Of a stretch of DNA of 64,000 nt, positions 1 through 11,202 are shown in pieces. Position 1 is the stretch's first letter, and the number at the start of each line of letters is the position of its first letter. The DNA is taken from positions 398,921,993 through 398,985,992 of the forward strand of contig NC_058520.1 of assembly GCF_904849725.1 (NCBI RefSeq), in the 5' to 3' direction. The stretch is from Hordeum vulgare subsp. vulgare (lineage: Eukaryota; Streptophyta; Magnoliopsida; Poales; Poaceae). The notes under the pieces were generated by a model. That model was not told the DNA's origin. It saw only the letters and a list, made by a program, of their open reading frames with translations, and did no database searches. A program made the translations under genes and the position numbers.

Positions 1-75
1 TTGACTAAACCTCTTCCTCGAGCAAAACATGATCAACACCATAATGATATGGGTGTTCGATACATCACAATGTAA
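1..75 (+). CDS. C-terminal tail of copia polyprotein (partial)
   Basis: The frame opens at base 1 and ends at a TAA at 73-75. The 24 visible residues match, with changes, the last residues of the two other copia polyproteins in this window (ends at 18237 and 50316): a conserved LTKPLPR stretch, then a tail ending in ITM. It is the extreme C-terminus after the RNase H domain. The rest of the element lies left of the window, so nothing can be said about its integrity. It is followed by a short spacer, a purine-rich tract and the 3' LTR, as expected for a Ty1/copia element. Confidence is high because of direct similarity to the two fuller copies. Confidence 0.85.
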   Translation: MTKPLPRAKHDQHHNDMGVRYITM

Positions 76-107
76 CTAGATTATTGACTCTAGTGCAAGT
101 GGGAGAC

Positions 108-1808
108 TGTTGGAAATATGCCCTAGAGACAATAATAAAATGGTTATTATAATATTTCCTTGTTCATGATAATCGTCTATTGTTCATGCTATAATTGTAT
201 TAACAGGAAATAGTAATACATGTGTGAATAAATATATAACAATGTGTCCCTAGCAAGCCTCTAGTTGCCTAGCTCGTTAGTCAATAGATGATCATGGTTT
301 CCTGGTCATGGTCATTAGATGTCATTGATAACAGGATCACGTCATTGGGAGAATGATGTGATGGACAAGGCCCAATCCTAAGCATAGCACTAGATCGTAT
401 TGTTCGTATGCTAAAGCTTTTCTAATGTCAAGTATCTTTTCCTTCGACCGTGAGATTGTGCAACTCCCGAATACCGTAGGAGTGCTTTGGGTGTATCAAA
501 TGTCACAACGTAACTGGGTGACTATAAAGGTGCACTACGGGTACCTCTGAAAGTGTTTGTTGGGTTGGTACGAATCGAGATCAGGATTTGTCACTCCGCG
601 TGACGGAGAGGTATCTCTGGGCCCACTCGGTAGAACATCATCATGAGCTCAATGTTACTAAGGAGTTAGTCACACGATGACGTGCTACGAAACAAGTAAA
701 GAGACTTACCGGTAATGAGATTGAACAAGGTATAGGTATACCGACGATCGAATCTCGGGCAAGTTCTATACCGACAGACAAAGGGAATTGTATACGGGAT
801 TGATTGAATCCTTGACATCGTGGTTCATCCGATGAGATCATCATGGGGCAAGTGGGAGCCACCATGGGTATCCAGACCCCGCTGATGGTTATTGGCCGGA
901 GAGGTGTCTCGGTCATGTCTACTTGTCTCCCGAACCCGTAGGGTCTACACACTTAAGGTTCGATGACGCTAGGGTTATAGGGAATTGTTATACGAGGTTA
1001 CCGAAAGTTGTTTGGAGTTCCGGATGAGATCCCGGACGTCACGAGGAGCTCCAGAATGGTCCGGAGGTAAAGATTTATATATAGGATGGATGGTTTTGCA
1101 CACCGGAAATGTTTCAGGCGTCACTGGTAATGTACCGGGACCACCGGGACCACCGGTAATGGTCCCGGGGGTCCACCGGGAGGGGCCACCAGCCCCAAGA
1201 GGTAGCATGGGCTAAAAGAGGGAGGGAAACTAGCCCAAAGTGGGCTGGTGCGCCTCCCACAAGGAAGCCCAAGGCGCGGGAGGTGGAGAGGGGGGAAACC
1301 CTAGGCGCTGGTGGGCCTAAGGCCCACCTAGGGGTGCGCCACCCCCTTCCCCTGCCCTGGCCGCCGCACCTCCCATCTTGGGGGGCTGCTGCACCACCTA
1401 GGGGTGCGCCACCCCCTTCCCCTGCCCTGCCCCCTTCTTCCTCCTCTCCCAAAGTGCTTGGCGAAGCCCTGCCGGGAGACCTCGTCTCTCCATCGACACC
1501 ACGCCGTCGTGCTGCCGGAGATCTTCCCCAACCTCTCCCTCCTCCTTGATGGATCGAGGTGCGGGAGACGTCACTGGGCTGCACGTGTGTTGAACGCAGA
1601 GGTGCCGTGGTTCGGCACTAGATCGGAATCACACCGCGATCTGAATCGCCGCGAGTATGACTCCATCAACCGCGTTCTAGCAAAGCTTCCGCTTAGCGAT
1701 CTTCAAAGGTATGAAGATGCACTCACCCCTCTCTCGTTGCTGGTCTCTCCATAGGAAGATCTGAATATGCGTAGGAATTTTTTTGAATTTATGCTACGTT
1801 ACCCAACA
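108..1808 (+). mobile_element. 3' LTR of BARE/WIS/Angela-type copia element
   Basis: The LTR starts TGTTGGAAATATGCC directly after a purine tract (GTGGGAGAC) and ends ACCCAACA, giving the TG...CA ends of an LTR with TGTTGG/CCAACA inverted termini. It is about 1.7 kb and clearly related to, but diverged from, the LTRs at 11203 and 18290. Its 3' half is much more GC-rich and includes a 70-bp-period duplication. The probable 5-bp target site duplicate AGTAG follows at 1809-1813. The left copy of the duplicate is outside the window. The element is inserted in a Sukkula-like LTR that resumes at 1809. Open frames inside it are not considered genes. Confidence 0.85.
1325..1429 (+). repeat. 70-bp-period direct duplication inside the LTR
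   Basis: A 35-base stretch beginning CCACCTAGGGGTGCGCC at 1325 recurs almost unchanged at 1395. The unit is C-rich and lies in the transcribed, GC-rich part of the LTR. It is not present in the other Angela-type LTRs of the window, so it marks this subfamily or copy. Confidence 0.7.
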
Positions 1809-4800
1809 AGTAGCTCAACAGGGAAACACACCCTATTTCCCTTCCCATCTCTGTCGAGCCCAAGGGCAGTAGTGTAGTGGTAGTGTAGGTGTGATGTGGT
1901 TTAGCAGGTCTTGGGTTCGATCCCAATCCCACCCCTTTTTATTTTTATTTCTTCTTTTGCTGTTTATAGTAGTGTATGTTGTTGCATTGCTTGGGCAGCA
2001 ATCTATTTGTGCCTAAGAACACAACCAGTAGGTTTCTTCTTTATTTTAGCTTTGTGTGTATGTGTAGGTGAGTGTACCATGTGTTGATGTATGAGGAGGA
2101 GTATGTTGTGTGTGTGTGTGTTTTGTGATGCATGTGTGTGTGTGTGTGTGTGACACACACACATGAACAAGGTATCTTGTTGCCCTCTTGTGCATGTGAG
2201 TAGGGTGTAGGAAAGCTCTTGCATGGATGTGTGGTTGATCTAGCTTGGGTAGTTGAGTGTGTTGTAGTGTGTGTATATGTATGTGCACATGGGTGACTTG
2301 TGCACCTATGTGAGAGGGTGTGTGTGCTTGTGGTGGCATTTGCAAGGGGTCACCCCTCTTGTTGCACCTCTTGTATATGTGAGAGTAGTGGTAGTGCTTG
2401 TGTGTGTGTAGGTGTGTAGGTCCTCGTGCATATGTGCGTGTGTGAGCATGAGTGCAATTGAGCACTTGAGCATGAGGGCTCACCTCTCATGCTTGCCACC
2501 AAGTTGTGTTGGTGGAGTGTGGTCTTGTGTGTGTGCATAGGTAGATATAGGGGTGCCACGTATGTGTTCTTCACATGTGATGATGCTTGTATATGCTTAT
2601 GTTGATTTCATGTAGTTTTTCGAGCTAGCTTTGTGCCTATTAGTTCCATGCAAGTACCCATGTATTATATATGGATTTGGGGTAGAATCATCCCAGGAAT
2701 CCACTGGTGGAATCAGATTTCACTTTAGAGCGACTTCATAAACTGTCATTTTTCTCTCTTGATGCTATGTTTAGAGCTTGGTGCCATGTGGTGTGTTGAG
2801 CCTATGAGGATAATTCCTTGATGTGGCAATAGTGGGTGAACCCCTCTACATCATGGTGGTTTTGTTTTGCTCATAGGAGTTTGCATGTGCAAGTTGTGCC
2901 TTGCCAAAGTTGACACTTGGCTGAAGATTACAGATTTGTGAAAACCCTGTGATTTTCACAAAGTCTGAGAAACTGTTGTTATTTTTCTTCCCTTGTTGTT
3001 GTGGTTGCAAAAGCTCATGTGTTTGGAATCAACCCTTGAAACTAGAGAGTTGGAGCTTTTGTGTTTGTCTAGCTCTCTATTAAATTTCATGCACTTTCAC
3101 TTCCTGTAGATATCATTTTGGAGGCTGTCAAAATGCTTCAGAGCATAAGCAGCTGGTGAAAATCTGAGATTTTCACTAAGTCCCTGATATCTGTTATTTT
3201 TGTCCAAGTTAGCACCTGTATTTCTTCCTGTGTGTGACTCCTTTGTATTATCTTCTTGCTCAAGCTTGCAGAGCTTTTGAATAGCTTTTGCCACATATAT
3301 GATTTGGCACATTTGGGTGGTTGTAGATACTTTGCATCTTGCTCACAAACTGTTATGATGCTGTTTAGGACAGATTGCATGTTTTAGTTGTTTTGAAGCT
3401 TGTGTTAGTATTGTTGGTGGTGTGGTGAGTGTCTTTGCACCACCCCACCTATATTTGTTTGTTTGATCATGTGGCAACCTGGGAACACCAGAAGAGTGCC
3501 ATTGGAGTGTGCTTGTGGTGGATTTGAACCGTAGGGCTCCATATCTTGTTTCGTAGTTTCCGATTGATCCGTAGCTCCATTCGCAATGTTCTTTATATGC
3601 TTTTGCATCGTTTTCTCGTGATGCACCTATTCATGCCATCTTCATGCATGTCAATATAGCTTAGTGTGAAGTTCTGACCAGAAGTTTATCTTCTCTTCTC
3701 ATGCATATGCAAGTGACTAGAATAGAGATGCATGCTTCATTCTCATCTCATGCATCATGTGTTTGTTGCATCATGTTGTGTTGGTGTTCATTGGTTGTTA
3801 TTTTTATCTTGGGTAGCACTGGGATCGGAGAGCGAGTACGTGGATTCAGGAGAGTACGTGCAGGACGAACAAGAGCAGTTCCAAGCTGAAGACATCACAT
3901 GCAAGACGACCGTGACCTTGATACCGTATCTAGCTTTGTTATGCTTAGAATCACGTTTCCTTTGATATATGCTCGTTGCCTACCACTTGATACAATTGCC
4001 TCCTGATATTGCCATGAAACCCAAACACCTTCCCCTCCTAGCTAATGTTGTTTGGCTAAGTAGGCTTGCTCAGCTTCTAATGATAGCTTTGCTAGTTGCA
4101 GGAGCCAGCTGCCTCATGTGATAACATGAGTATTTGATATCATTATGTTTAAACTACTATTTAATTAATGCACCTATATACTTGGTAAATGACGGAAGGC
4201 CTAGCCTTTTTCCGGGTGATTTGTTCCGTTATTTTCGCCTTGGTTTCGGCTACCGGTGTTTGATTCCATAACTGATCACTCCTAACACGTTCGGGGTTGT
4301 TATGGGGACCCCCTTGATAAATCGTATAGTGTTAAGGCTTGTCCGGCAGGACCCAACATTAGTTTTTAATTGCTAATCACTTAATAATAATTCTGCATAG
4401 GGAATAGCTACCCCTGAGGATTTAATCAACAACCCGGGCCAGTGCTCCTCATGAGTGTTGGTCCAAACTAGAGTCGTGTGCGGGGCCAACCCGGGGCAAC
4501 TCGGGAGATGTCTATCAGGCCACTGTACGTTGTGCTCATCCGTCGTGTCCTGAGACTAAGATATGTGGCTCTTATTGGGGTCGTCGACATGACGGGAGGT
4601 TCTGCTAGTCTTGTCTTACCTTAGCGATATATCTTGCTTATAGGAATCCCGGTGAAACTTTGGGTCTCCCAAGAGTTGAGGTTTTCCTCTAAGGAATCCG
4701 ACGAGATCACGATATTCGTGATAGAGGATTACTTTACGGCCCGTGACCGTTTGTGATGGACTAGTTGGAGCACCCCTGCAGGGTTTAATCTTTCGGAAAG

Positions 4801-5551
4801 TCGTGCCTGCGGTTATGTGGCAACATGGATTATTTGTTAACATCCGGTTATAGATAACTTGAACTAACTCTAATAAAACTGCCAATTGTGTGCGTAACTG
4901 TGATTGTCCCCTTTGAAGACCTCTCTTTGATGGGGAACACGGTGGGGTTATGCTTGACGTAAGTAGGTGTTCAGGATCACTTAGTGATCACCTAGTCTTC
5001 GAGCGCTCGCGTAGAACACCACATCTATAACTTTAATCTTCATAAGTTAGCCACCATAAATGCTTAGAATGCTGCAACCTAAATATTGAACCTTCCTCAC
5101 CTAATAACTTGACTAGTTTCGGTACCAAGGTCATCGATTGCTGAGTCCCCGTGACTCACAGATTACTTCAACACCCCAACAGGTACAGGTACGCCCGATG
5201 CAGGTGATCCAGATGGCACGCAGCTGGCGTGGCAGTACGATGAGGAGAACGACCACATGTACGTGAACTATCCAGAAGATTGAGGCCGTGGTCGTGATCG
5301 TGGGCAAGCATGCGGGATATCATAGTCTTTTCCTTGTGTTATGTAGTCCGTAGCGGAACTACCTTGTCTGAATAAATGTATGGATGTAACTCTGATATTA
5401 TCTATGTGAGATGGCAAATGAATTCCCTATTTGTCAATCTTAAATTATGTATGTGCTATGTTTATCTCGCTTGCGAAACGCTTAGATGTGCTTCTTTCCC
5501 TTTTGAGGCATCGCCCCCTAAATAGGAAAGGACCGCATCTTAGTCGTTACA
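1809..5551 (+). mobile_element. 3' part of a very long Sukkula-like LTR (copy A)
   Basis: This stretch is collinear with the right two-thirds of the complete 5.7-kb solo LTR at 39519-45247, including TG-rich blocks, a block beginning near 4430 (CAACCCGGGCCAGTGCTCC), and the 3' end GACCGCATCTTAGTCGTTACA. In the complete copy the ends are TGTAG...TTACA with a 5-bp TSD, which defines it as an LTR. The left part of copy A lies beyond the copia element inserted at 1808/1809 and outside the window. Its right flank, AGTAG (5552-5556), is the presumed TSD. The length and the 3' terminus recall the barley LARD Sukkula; that name is from memory and unverified. It interrupts the gag of the copia element at 5552-9591. 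No protein coding seen. Confidence 0.75.
1870..1924 (+). other. tRNA-like (pol III A/B box) module within LTR copy A
   Basis: TAGTGTAGTGG at 1870-1880 fits the pol III A box and GGGTTCGATCCC at 1913-1924 fits the B box, at a spacing normal for a tRNA. It is followed by CCCACCCCTTTTT, which contains a T-run like a pol III terminator. A related module lies at the matching place in LTR copy B (41265-41490). It is not a functional tRNA, since no acceptor stem is recognisable. A tRNA-derived (SINE-like) origin is my inference. Confidence 0.5.
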
Positions 5552-5887
5552 AGTAGGCTGGAGCATTGTCATCGTCATTGGCTTCGGCGTTGATGAAGTG
5601 ACCATTGTCTTCGGAGTCAAAGACACATGAGGCGACCAATGCAGAAGCCATTGCAAAACCAACAACTTTAGGATCAGACTCCTCCTGAGATCCCTCTTCA
5701 GCTTCAGACCCAGATTTAGCATCAGAATCCATCTTCTTGCGAATGAAACCATGTGCCTTGGAGCTCTTCTTATGCAACGAAGACTTGGATGAAGCGATAC
5801 TTCCTCTTATTCTTGCCATCAGAATCATAGTTTTTGCTCTTCTTCTTTGATTCCTTCTCCCATCAAGGACAAACAGCGATGAAGTGA
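5552..5887 (-). pseudogene. gag C-terminal fragment of minus-strand copia element
   Basis: Minus-strand continuation of the gag after the solo LTR. The first residues after the break supply the His and the last Cys of a CCHC zinc knuckle whose first two Cys lie right of the solo LTR (near 7316-7345). The following segment is Ser/Lys/Asp-rich and acidic (residues such as SDAKSGSEAEEG), typical of the linker after the knuckle in plant copia gag proteins. Frame changes are needed to read it through, so it is broken. The reading ends abruptly at 5552, at the junction with the long LTR. Confidence 0.65.
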
Positions 5888-5892
5888 CTTAC

Positions 5893-7310
5893 TGTAAGTG
5901 CATCTAGTGCCCCTTAGTGATTTTGGTGGTTTGAAGACTTATATGTTAAGTATCTAATGTGTTCATGAGTGCACACACGATCTATAAGTCGCTGAGGAGT
6001 TTGAAATATTCTATGAGTATCGACCCCTAAAAATTTATATCTTCGGCTGAAGAAATTGGTCTGAAGCTCAAGAATTGAATCGCGAAGAAATTGCGATGAA
6101 ATTGGTATCCCTCATGAAGATATTGAAGATGAGGAATTCGGTCTGTCCTGACGAAAATCAATCTGAAGACTTTGAAGCATGAAGATTTATTCTTTCTGTT
6201 TTATTTTCTTCACTCTTGAGTCAGAGGAACACCGTACTATTAAAGGGGGTCGAGGTAACACTTTGGAATGAATTTCCTCATGATGCTCAACCCAAGCCTA
6301 ATCCTACCAAAAGCCTCAAGTGAGGAATATGAGAGACATGAGGACTCTCACAGTTGAGGGTCCCGACCGTTACCGCAATTCGTGCCACATCACTGATCTT
6401 ATCCACACCAACGGTCATATTATTTAAGGGCATTAATGTCAAATCATGTTGGGATGCTCCGAGGCTATAAATAGCCGCCCCCCACAACCATTAGCTGGTT
6501 GGCTGCTCCGTTATAAACTAACACTTGTCATAAGAGCAACCCAAATTCCTCAGAGTCTTCGAGAGTAAATCATCAGTGAGGAAATACCCCAAACACCAAA
6601 CCACAAACCAAAAACCAAGTGATTGAGCATCACTGAAGAATGTGTTCCTGTGTGGGACAGAAGCATTTTACCTTTGAGGACTGTGCATCCTCCAGACGGT
6701 TAGGCGTCATGGTCTAGAGCAATCCAGCAGTCAATTTTGGATCGCCGGGTGACCAAGTTTGTGAGGGTTTGGAAGTCTGCCCTGAAGACTTACCACGAGT
6801 GTTGGGCGAGGACTGTGTGTCCTTAGGTCAAGGAGAATTCTGTAGGGACTGTGTGTCCCGGGACTGTGTATCCTTTGGTTTCAATACCAAGCCGCTCCAA
6901 ACCAGACGTATAACTGTCACAGCAGTTGGAACTGGGTCATCAACCATTGTCTTCACTGTGAAACAGGTTCTATTTCTTCAACTCTTTAAAATCCTCGTAT
7001 GTTGAAGATTTTCATTGTCTCTGTTTGAAGAATTTGCTGAAGACTTTTTCTGAATTTCCTCAACCTCAAATTCTTCACGCGAGTTAATCATCACCTGCTT
7101 ACTCTGTGCATGTGTACTGTGCAAACTGTTTTTCATATTCCTCATCTTGAAAACTGATGTAGTGATACTTTGCACCCCTGATCCTTTGTTGTTTCGCTGC
7201 AAGTTAGTCATCAGTGAGGAATTTCCTCAAAAGGAATTTCCTCAGTGATGAAATTCTAAAAATCTGCTATTCGCCCCCCCCCCCCCTCTAGTCGATATAA
7301 CGCACTTTCA
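5893..7310 (+). mobile_element. Solo LTR of copia type, TSD CTTAC
   Basis: The 1418-bp unit starts TGTAAGTGCATCTAGTGCC and ends CGCACTTTCA, and is flanked by perfect 5-bp repeats CTTAC at 5888-5892 and 7311-7315. The ends match the LTR of the surrounding copia element (8249-9591), but it is inserted in the opposite orientation. A single LTR with an intact TSD is the usual product of LTR-LTR recombination. It contains fragments such as CTGAGGAAATTCC repeated near its 3' end and a C-run (7274-7286). The insertion splits the gag zinc knuckle of the host element. Confidence 0.88.
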
Positions 7311-7315
7311 CTTAC

Positions 7316-8184
7316 TTTCTTGCACTTATGACAGGATTGCTTCTTGTTGTCATGCGAAGACATTTCGCCAGATTTCTTGGAGTCATGCCTTGAAGACTTC
7401 GCAAAGCATTTCGACTTAGAAAACTTTTGGAACTTTCGGACAAGCAGAGTGAGTTCTTTGCCAAAGTCTTCGGCACCATCAAAACTGCAATCAGATTCGC
7501 CTTCAGATGAAGACACAACCTTTGCCTTCAGTGCACGAGAACGACCATAGGTGGAACCATAGATTTCCCTTTTCTCACCTTGCTGGAATTCGTGAGTGTT
7601 GAGCCTCTCAAGTATATCAGCAGGATCCAATTCCTTGAAGTCGGGCTTTCTTGGGTCATGAGGGAAAGAGTGTCCAATGAACCGTCAAGAGATCTCAGTA
7701 GCTTCTTCACAACTTCATGTTTGGTGATATAAGTAACGTCTAGTGCATTCATCTCATTTAAGATATCACTGAGACGATCAAACATGAGCTGGACATTTTT
7801 TTTGTCAAGCCTCTCGAAGCAGTTGAATAGGTTGCGGAGCACATCTACACATGAGTCTCTCTGTCATGAGACACCTTCATTGACTTTCGATAGCCATTCC
7901 TAGATTTGCTTCGCAGTCTCAAGAGAACTCACACGGCCGTACTATCCTTTGGTCAGGTGACCACAGATGATGTTCTTAGCAATGGAGTCCAGTTGAGCAA
8001 GTCTCTTCACATCAGCAGCAATGACACCTTCGCCAATCTTGGGAACACCAGCCATGATGACATACCAGAGGTCATTGTTAATGGCTTCGATATGCATGCG
8101 CATCTTGTTCTTCCAGTATGGGTAATCAGTATCATCGAAGACTGGGCATGAGGCGAAAACCTTGATTATCAGTGTAGTTGACAT
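7316..8184 (-). pseudogene. gag of minus-strand copia element (UBN2/DUF4219-like), broken
   Basis: Gag packages the element RNA. The minus-strand ATG at 8184 opens a frame containing YPYWKNKMRMHIEAINNDLW, the conserved start of plant copia gag (DUF4219/UBN2 type). Further left, in shifted frames, come the core (7528-7842: LFNCFERLDKKNVQLMFDRL, then NEMNALD) and a basic/Ser-rich region ending in CHKC (about 7316-7345), half of a CCHC knuckle. At least two frame changes and one stop separate these pieces, so the gene is dead. The ATG lies about 65 bases after the LTR end, a normal leader length for this type. The downstream part continues at 5887-5552 after a solo LTR. Confidence 0.75.
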
Positions 8185-8234
8185 AGCTAAAACTCCAGGT
8201 TGTTAAACCAAAACACAGAACAAGGTATTACCTT

Positions 8235-8248
8235 GCTTTAATACCAAT
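8235..8248 (-). other. Primer-binding site (initiator tRNA-Met type), degenerate
   Basis: Immediately after the LTR end on the minus strand the sequence reads ATTGGTATTAAAGC. This resembles the copia primer-binding site TGGTATCAGAGC with two changes. Its position next to the LTR supports the assignment. Confidence 0.6.
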
Positions 8249-9591
8249 TGAAAGTGCAAGTTATCGACTAGATGGGGGTGAACAGGCAATTTTAATGAAA
8301 AGCTTCGAAACAGAAAATATATTCAAAGTTGAGAGGAAGCGATACAGGATCAGGTAGGGATAAGTATCAAGGATCTATGCAATGCATGCAATGCTACGAA
8401 GACATCCAGTCATGCAACTATTGTTATCATGCACACTAAGATATATCACAGATAAACTTAGGAACTATGAAGATAAACAACAGTTGGGAATGTCTTCGGA
8501 GAATGTCTTTGGGTGAGATGATCGAGCAATGGCTTCACACTATAGTAAGTAAAGAGAGTAAAGGATAGAACCAATAGCTTGGAAAAGATAGGGGATTTGT
8601 TGGACCAATTCCAGTTGCTCTAACAACTGTACATATGGTTGGGGAGGCTTAGACCTCGTCTTCAGCTTGATCCTCTTGAGCTGAAGTCTCTCAGATAACG
8701 CCTAATTACTCAGGTAAGTCTTCACGGGAGACTTCCGAAACCCGTACAAACTTGGTCACCCGTTAATCCACAATGACTCTTGGATTTATCTAGACCATGG
8801 TCACCCGGCAATCCACAATGACTCTTGGATGCACTAGACCATGACATCTAACCGTTTGAAAGATCAAAGTCTTCAAGTGTAACAAGTCTTCAGTTCTCTG
8901 AGAACATAATGACTTCGGTAATGCTCAAACACTCTGGCTCTAGGTGTTTGGGTTTATCCTCGCACGATAGTTCTATCAATGTCTTTGAGGTGGGTTGCTC
9001 CAAAACGACAACAGTCGTATCAACTCTGAGCAGCCACCAACTTATGATGGAGGGGTGGGATATTTATAGCCAAGAGGCAACCCTACTTGATATGACCGAA
9101 ATGACCCTAGGTCAATGGCCAACTGACATGTGTTCCAACGGACGGATTTCAAAGACACACATGGAAACATTACTTGGGTTGCAAGTAATGCTAACTCAAC
9201 CAACTCTCGAAGAGATTTCCTCTCGTTGTCTTCGCTCGAAAACATAGGTAAATGTAGGTCGAGCATTACGTCAGCATCTCACTTTGATCACATCGACCCC
9301 ACTTAACAATGCGGTGGTTCCTATGACCTATGAAACAAGAAATAAAATAACAAAAGACTTTGTCTTCGTGTTTCATTGTCTTCAAGTGATTATCTTCGCG
9401 CACCACCAATGGCTTCGGCTACCATCAATGTCTTCGGACATTTTTGGGGGTCATCTTTGATGGTTAAGCTGAATCTCCATGGACTTCTATCTGTGTTATC
9501 CTGTGAAATCTCACACAACACATTAGTCCCTCGACCACGTTTGTTTTCAATACTCCAAAACCAACAAAGGGTGGCACTAGTTGCACTTACA
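8249..9591 (-). mobile_element. 5' LTR of minus-strand copia element
   Basis: On the minus strand it begins TGTAAGTGCAACTAGTGCC at 9591 and ends GCACTTTCA at 8249, so it is 1343 bp with TG...CA ends. It shares both ends with the solo LTR at 5893-7310. Short frames inside it look random. The flanking GTCAC at 9592-9596 is the presumed TSD, whose partner is outside the window. Confidence 0.75.
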
Positions 9592-10503
9592 GTCACCCTT
9601 GATATCCATAGTCTAGATCTGAGCCAGCGTCTCATTCAACACCGGGAAATTGGCCTGACTGTTTTCCTGAATTCCTGCAGAGTTGATCTCCGGCGTGTCG
9701 ACACGGGGGACGTGCTTGGCCAAGTTTGATCGTTGGTCTTTGGATGCTTTGAACAGATCCGAGCTTGAAGTCAGGTCCGTAGTAAGGCTCAACCCGGTGA
9801 CGGGGCCGAGAAGGAGGCGAAAAGTTAATGCTTTGAGGATTCTAGGTTCGTCGGTCAAGGTCAAGAGCCCTGTAAGGACTAGATCGTCGTGGGCGTTGGC
9901 AACGTACCCTAAGTCTCCGAACATGATCTGTTGGTCGGGGATGAAGGCACCCCTGGTGTTGATGTTATCGCTGGTGATAAAACGATCCATCGATCCTTTG
10001 GTAATCGCACAGCGAAACTATCAATGAAAGCACCAATGTCCGAGTCAAAACCGGGAGATCTCGGGTAGGGGGTCTCAAGTTGTGGATCTTGGATCAATGG
10101 TAACAGGAATAGGGGAGACCATGTTTACCGAGGTAAAACCCTACGTCCTGCTCTTGTTTATATTAATGATCGAGTATCGAGTACAGAGTTGATCTACCTC
10201 GAGATCGTATGTTATGGACTAAACCATAGGAATAGTGATGTTGTCCATGATCTCTGTGAACTAAGACCCTCTAGTTTATACAGACACGAGGGGTACCTAG
10301 GGTTACATATGGTCGGTTATGTCCGGGCACAAACATGTCGATATTATCACCTTGACTTGGAGCACACACCAAGGCTTCGGAAGTTTCCATCCTAAATGCG
10401 GCGTCATCTTATAGTTCGGCCCTCCAACGATAGTCAAGGAACGGCCCATGAGTCCAGCCCGTATAGATAGGCTAGCGGCCCGAGGACGCCTTAGTCCCGA
10501 ACA
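9592..10503. other. Unassigned degenerate repeat DNA, possibly an old LTR retrotransposon
   Basis: No convincing gene. The minus strand carries a 125-codon frame (9613-9990) without recognisable motifs. The part from about 10060 to 10500 has the feel of a Triticeae LTR (a run of phrases such as CTAGGGTTACATATGGTCGG and GGCCCATGAGTCCAGCCCG), but no termini or TSD could be fixed. The remnant is older than the copia element ending at 9591, which is inserted into it. Confidence 0.35.
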
Positions 10504-10562
10504 CCCTCACCCCCCAACCCCCCCCCCCAACCGCCCCCTGCTACCTCCCCCACCCCCACCCT
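10504..10562. repeat. C-rich (minus-strand G-run) tract
   Basis: About 60 bases made almost entirely of C-runs of three to eleven separated by one or two bases. The minus strand therefore has many G-runs of three or more with short loops, a G-quadruplex-capable pattern. Confidence 0.75.
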
Positions 10563-10563
10563 A

Positions 10564-11197
10564 AGATAGAGGATGGGGACGATATCCTTTCATCTACCTC
10601 CTCTCTACGGTCGATGAGTTCTTCCTCGTGACTATTGCTTCAACCAAAAATTTACTGACCCCAAATTCAAAAGTCATCATTTCTTCTCTCTTTTTTCTCC
10701 ACTGCACAATCATCATCATTTGTTTTCACACATCCCTCTTAATTATAGATCACATTTACATTCATGCATGCACGATATAATGAGGAAAAAAACTCATCGT
10801 ATCTTCTCTCTGTGTGTGTTCTATAATCGATCATTTGTTTTCACACATCCCCTCTTAAGTAATTATACACATTTACATCATGATAATGAGAAAAAAGGAA
10901 TATCATCCATCAAAAGTATATGCACTGTCCTTGTGAATCTTCTCAGTGTTTGTATGTAGAAGAATCTAGACATAGAACGAAAGAAGATACATCATCATAG
11001 TCCGCATATATATCCAAGTGATATCTCAAGCTTACAACTTATGGCCAGCGTGGATATTTAAGCTAGTCGAGTCGCTCCTCGCGCGGCAAGGTGGGACTAA
11101 ACCAAAATACTATAGCTTTACGTGGCAGGCTAGCGAAGGACCATATATTTTTTAAGGTCATTCCTTCGGGAACTTGTCAACATAGTGACCCCAGGAC
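10564..11197. repeat. Intergenic DNA with an imperfect tandem duplication and CACTA-like end
   Basis: No gene seen. A segment beginning TGTTTTCACACATCCC at about 10721 recurs near 10832 with TTAATTATA/AATTATACAC and CACATTTACAT in both, so it is an imperfect ~110-bp tandem repeat. The last 150 bases (11046-11197) share phrases with 21330-21440 (GGTGGGACTAAACC against GGTGAGACTAAACA, and CGGGAACTTGTC against CGGGAACTCGCC). This suggests that the copia element at 11203 is inserted in the same repeat family that resumes near 21330. Confidence 0.4.
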
Positions 11198-11202
11198 TTT
11201 CC

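Larger units (their letters stand above)
5552..9591 (-). mobile_element. 5' part of a minus-strand Ty1/copia element (LTR, PBS, gag)
   Basis: Read on the minus strand, the element begins with an LTR (9591 to 8249), then a primer-binding-like site, then a gag reading frame from about 8184 leftward. It is cut off at 5552 where Sukkula-like LTR copy A is inserted, and pol would lie to the left of that, outside the window. The gag is interrupted by a solo LTR at 5893-7310 whose ends (TGTAAGTGCA...CACTTTCA) match this element's own LTR, so a relative of the same family inserted into it. The right flank GTCAC (9592-9596) is the presumed TSD. I do not assign a family name. Confidence 0.75.

Noticed and set aside
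1114..1754. Overlapping open frames on both strands in the first LTR
   Set aside because: They lie in the GC-rich, C-run-rich part of an LTR, have no family motif, and are open on both strands.
1870..1935. A true tRNA gene
   Set aside because: A and B boxes and a T-run are present, but no acceptor stem or anticodon arm can be formed, so it is listed only as tRNA-like.
2003..2574. His/Thr-rich minus-strand frames
   Set aside because: They are readings of TG-rich low-complexity DNA in the long LTR.
6769..7005. Open frame in the solo LTR at 5893-7310
   Set aside because: Short, without motifs, inside a defined LTR.
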